From Sulfurospirillum arcachonense (lineage in GTDB: Bacteria; Campylobacterota; Campylobacteria; Campylobacterales; Sulfurospirillaceae), in the NCBI GenBank assembly GCA_015662785.1, contig DQTM01000247.1:1-13972 (forward strand): DNA of 13,972 bases, in the 5' to 3' direction. The translations under genes were made by a program, and so were the position numbers. Each line of letters starts with the position of its first letter. The first letter of the stretch is position 1. The notes under the pieces are model-generated. The model did no database searches. It saw only the letters and a list, made by a program, of their open reading frames with translations, and was not told where the DNA came from. This document shows positions 13,762-13,972 of the stretch, one piece after another.

Positions 13762-13972
13762 TTATTTATTTATCCATACGTCTACTACTTCTAAACAGTA
13801 TTTAGTTTTGTGTTTGAGTCCACGAGCTAAGCCATCTTCAAGTATACCCCAATTGAATACACCTTTTTTCATATAATCAGTGCTAGCATAGCATCCAGCA
13901 GTTATATTTCCATAACTATGAGCAAACTTAAAGTACTTTATGGCTTTATCAAGGTTTTTATTAACACCATTA
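13762..13972 (-). CDS. Sel1-like repeat protein (3' end only)
   Basis: This is a 70-codon open frame on the - strand that enters from beyond the right edge and ends with TAA at 13762-13764. The start is outside the window. It begins NGVNKNLDKAIKYFKFAHSY and continues GNITAGCYASTDYMKKGVFN, which fits the tail of a Sel1/TPR-like repeat (G-V-x-K-D-x-x-K-A-I-x-Y-F-x-x-A). It finishes KHKTKYCLEVVDVWINK. Such proteins form helical solenoids, often secreted or periplasmic, that bind other proteins. The cysteines at GCY and KYC recall the disulphide-paired repeats of Helicobacter cysteine-rich proteins, but too little is visible to be sure. It converges on the exonuclease gene with no gap, and I see no clear hairpin terminator between them. 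Confidence 0.55.
   Translation of the reverse strand, partial: NGVNKNLDKAIKYFKFAHSYGNITAGCYASTDYMKKGVFNWGILEDGLARGLKHKTKYCLEVVDVWINK

Noticed and set aside
1..13972. New defence, toxin-antitoxin or mobile system
   Set aside because: No nuclease-immunity pairs, transposase, integrase, toxin-like small gene pair or array was found; genes, spacing and base composition are consistent with ordinary chromosome apart from the palindrome at 11680-11718.

Overview
The window is AT-rich and densely coding. It almost certainly comes from a free-living Campylobacterota (epsilonproteobacterium), probably Sulfurimonas-like. The evidence is the gene order folC - M23 peptidase - bactofilin (ccmA) - mfd, the MagIII-type glycosylase, the rpmB - potassium channel pair and the rpe/dnaQ pairing, all of which I recall from Helicobacter/Campylobacter relatives. 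Genes overlap by a few bases or nearly touch, and TTG and GTG starts are common. No rRNA, tRNA, CRISPR array, insertion sequence or prophage is visible.

Region 1 (1-6491, + strand) reads as one transcription unit. It holds the 3' end of a diguanylate cyclase, folC, a membrane-anchored M23 peptidoglycan hydrolase, the bactofilin ccmA (58-nt overlap with the peptidase), mfd, and a MagIII-like DNA glycosylase. It closes with an intrinsic terminator whose stem contains the glycosylase stop codon. The peptidase/bactofilin pair suggests cell-shape control; mfd and the glycosylase suggest DNA repair.

Region 2 (6498-9320, - strand) holds rpmB (L28), a two-TM potassium channel with a cytosolic RCK module, and argJ as a likely operon. 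A separately promoted small DUF465/YdcH protein follows. The channel's RCK nucleotide-binding loop lacks the usual glycines.

Region 3 (9321-11750) begins with a 160-bp divergent promoter region. An HDOD protein and a 461-aa protein with the apparent order STAS - short receiver-like segment - STAS - CheX follow, 2 nt apart. This pair is the least conventional item in the window and looks like a signalling module; its CheX-like active site has His where Asn is expected. A strong imperfect palindrome resembling a RAYT-associated REP element sits between it and the next gene.

Region 4 (11751-13972) is rpe - trpF - dnaQ-like exonuclease, translationally coupled on the + strand. It abuts tail to tail the 3' end of a Sel1-like repeat gene on the - strand, which runs off the window. 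Most of the window is ordinary housekeeping chromosome. I see no clear evidence of a wholly new defence or mobile system; the best leads are the HDOD/STAS-CheX module, the altered RCK channel, the REP-like palindrome and the nested peptidase/bactofilin overlap.
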